64,000 bases of DNA from Setaria digitata (lineage: Eukaryota; Nematoda; Chromadorea; Rhabditida; Setariidae), in contig RCAB01000272.1 in the NCBI GenBank assembly GCA_003640385.1, forward strand, positions 1 to 64,000. The letters run 5' to 3'. The stretch's first letter is position 1; each line of letters begins with the position of its first letter. The notes under the pieces are model-generated. The model was not told the DNA's origin and did no database searches. It worked only from the letters and a program-made list of their open reading frames with translations. Shown in pieces: positions 63,901 through 64,000 of the stretch. The position numbers and the translations under genes were made by a program.

Positions 63901-64000
63901 CATTTAATTTCAGTTTACATGAATTCTATTTGTACCGCTCTGAACAGCATTAAAATCATATATTATCCAATATCTTAAAAATATTACTCCAACAAATGAT
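59483..64000 (-). CDS. NF-kappaB p100/p105-type protein: Rel/IPT, ankyrin repeats, death domain (5' end beyond window)
   Basis: In other animals such proteins are Rel factors held inactive by their own ankyrin repeats until processed. Exons, N to C: about 63690-63370 (end of the Rel N-terminal fold; F-E-D-L-Y-I-T-K, V-I-V-S-D-I-M-H-R-D-N); 63284-63130 and 62979-62846 (IPT fold; T-I-W-L-L-L-S-K-P-I-N-D-I-S-I-F like p50 E-I-Y-L-L-C-D-K-V-Q-K-D-D-I-Q-I, then L-V-I-F-S-L-P-P); about 62309-62160 (linker, E-G-E-P-L-S-L-V-K-P-L-V); ankyrin exons 61818-61584 (G-Q-T-A-L-H-C-A-V-R-A-G-D), 61270-60974 (N-N-G-E-T-P-L-L-T-A-L) and 60839-60710 (N-G-D-T-P-L-K-V-A-C); acidic 60574-60377 (A-E-A-D-D-E-D-V); death domain 59996-59821 (K-W-A-I-L-A-D-H-L-G-C-G, L-L-D-Q-Y-E) and 59584-59483 (L-E-D-M-G-E-T-L-G-V-R-L-I-Q-A, stop). 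The DNA-contacting Rel start is off the right edge. The linker-to-ankyrin junctions are approximate. Confidence 0.8.
60903..60937. repeat. Poly-T tract
   Basis: About 35 T, lightly interrupted, in an intron of the NF-kappaB-like gene between two ankyrin exons. Confidence 0.9.
62599..62656. repeat. 21-bp direct repeat
   Basis: CAAATAATTATCACTAAACAG occurs in near-tandem, with copies starting at 62599 and 62636, in an intron of the NF-kappaB-like gene. Confidence 0.85.

Noticed and set aside
1..64000. Bacterial endosymbiont (Wolbachia-type) insertions, CRISPR arrays or transposase genes
   Set aside because: No uninterrupted bacterial-type gene, regular repeat-spacer array or transposase motif was seen on either strand.

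Overview
This window is AT-rich eukaryotic DNA with short multi-exon genes. Introns begin GT and mostly end in TTTCAG or TTTTAG. Several start codons lie 5-8 bases after an orphan 3' splice site, the usual mark of nematode spliced-leader trans-splicing. An innexin, a SPARC/OST-1 protein and the general composition (very AT-rich, long A/T runs, a few single-N joins) fit a nematode, most likely a filarial or other spirurid. That placement is inference. All exon limits were read by eye from splice consensus, reading-frame continuity and remembered family sequences; no search was run.

Layout, left to right: an unrecognised acidic gene (-, about 291-943); a (CA)n microsatellite and a small charged gene (+, about 2503-2997); a TIMMDC1-like complex I assembly factor (+, 3850-5842); a small multi-pass membrane protein (-, 6439-7043); a long coiled-coil gene (+, about 9179-13615); an acidic serine-rich gene (-, 15009-16499); an ACAD9-like protein (-, 18965-23172) with an unrecognised small gene just upstream on the same strand (-, 23425 to about 24121); and a DNAJC2/zuotin co-chaperone (+, 24324-28624). 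Then come a delta-type phosphoinositide phospholipase C (-, 29999-35940), a large low-complexity intergenic region, an innexin (+, 39222-44710), SPARC/OST-1 (-, 46806-51331), VDAC (-, 52584-54961), a KIAA2013-family membrane protein (+, 55410-59105), and the 3' part of an NF-kappaB p100/p105-type protein (-, 59483 to past the right edge).

The genes do not form one pathway, but there are groupings. TIMMDC1 and ACAD9 belong to the same mitochondrial complex I assembly machinery in other animals, VDAC is the outer-membrane porin, and DNAJC2 is a ribosome-associated chaperone. PLC-delta, the innexin and SPARC act in signalling, cell coupling and extracellular matrix. Three points stand out. First, a Rel/IPT plus ankyrin plus death-domain gene sits in a nematode, although C. 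elegans has no canonical Rel/NF-kappaB factor. Second, the ACAD9-like protein has lost the catalytic glutamate motif. Third, three single-N joins are each flanked by a direct repeat of about 55-85 bases, which looks like unmerged contig overlap rather than biology.
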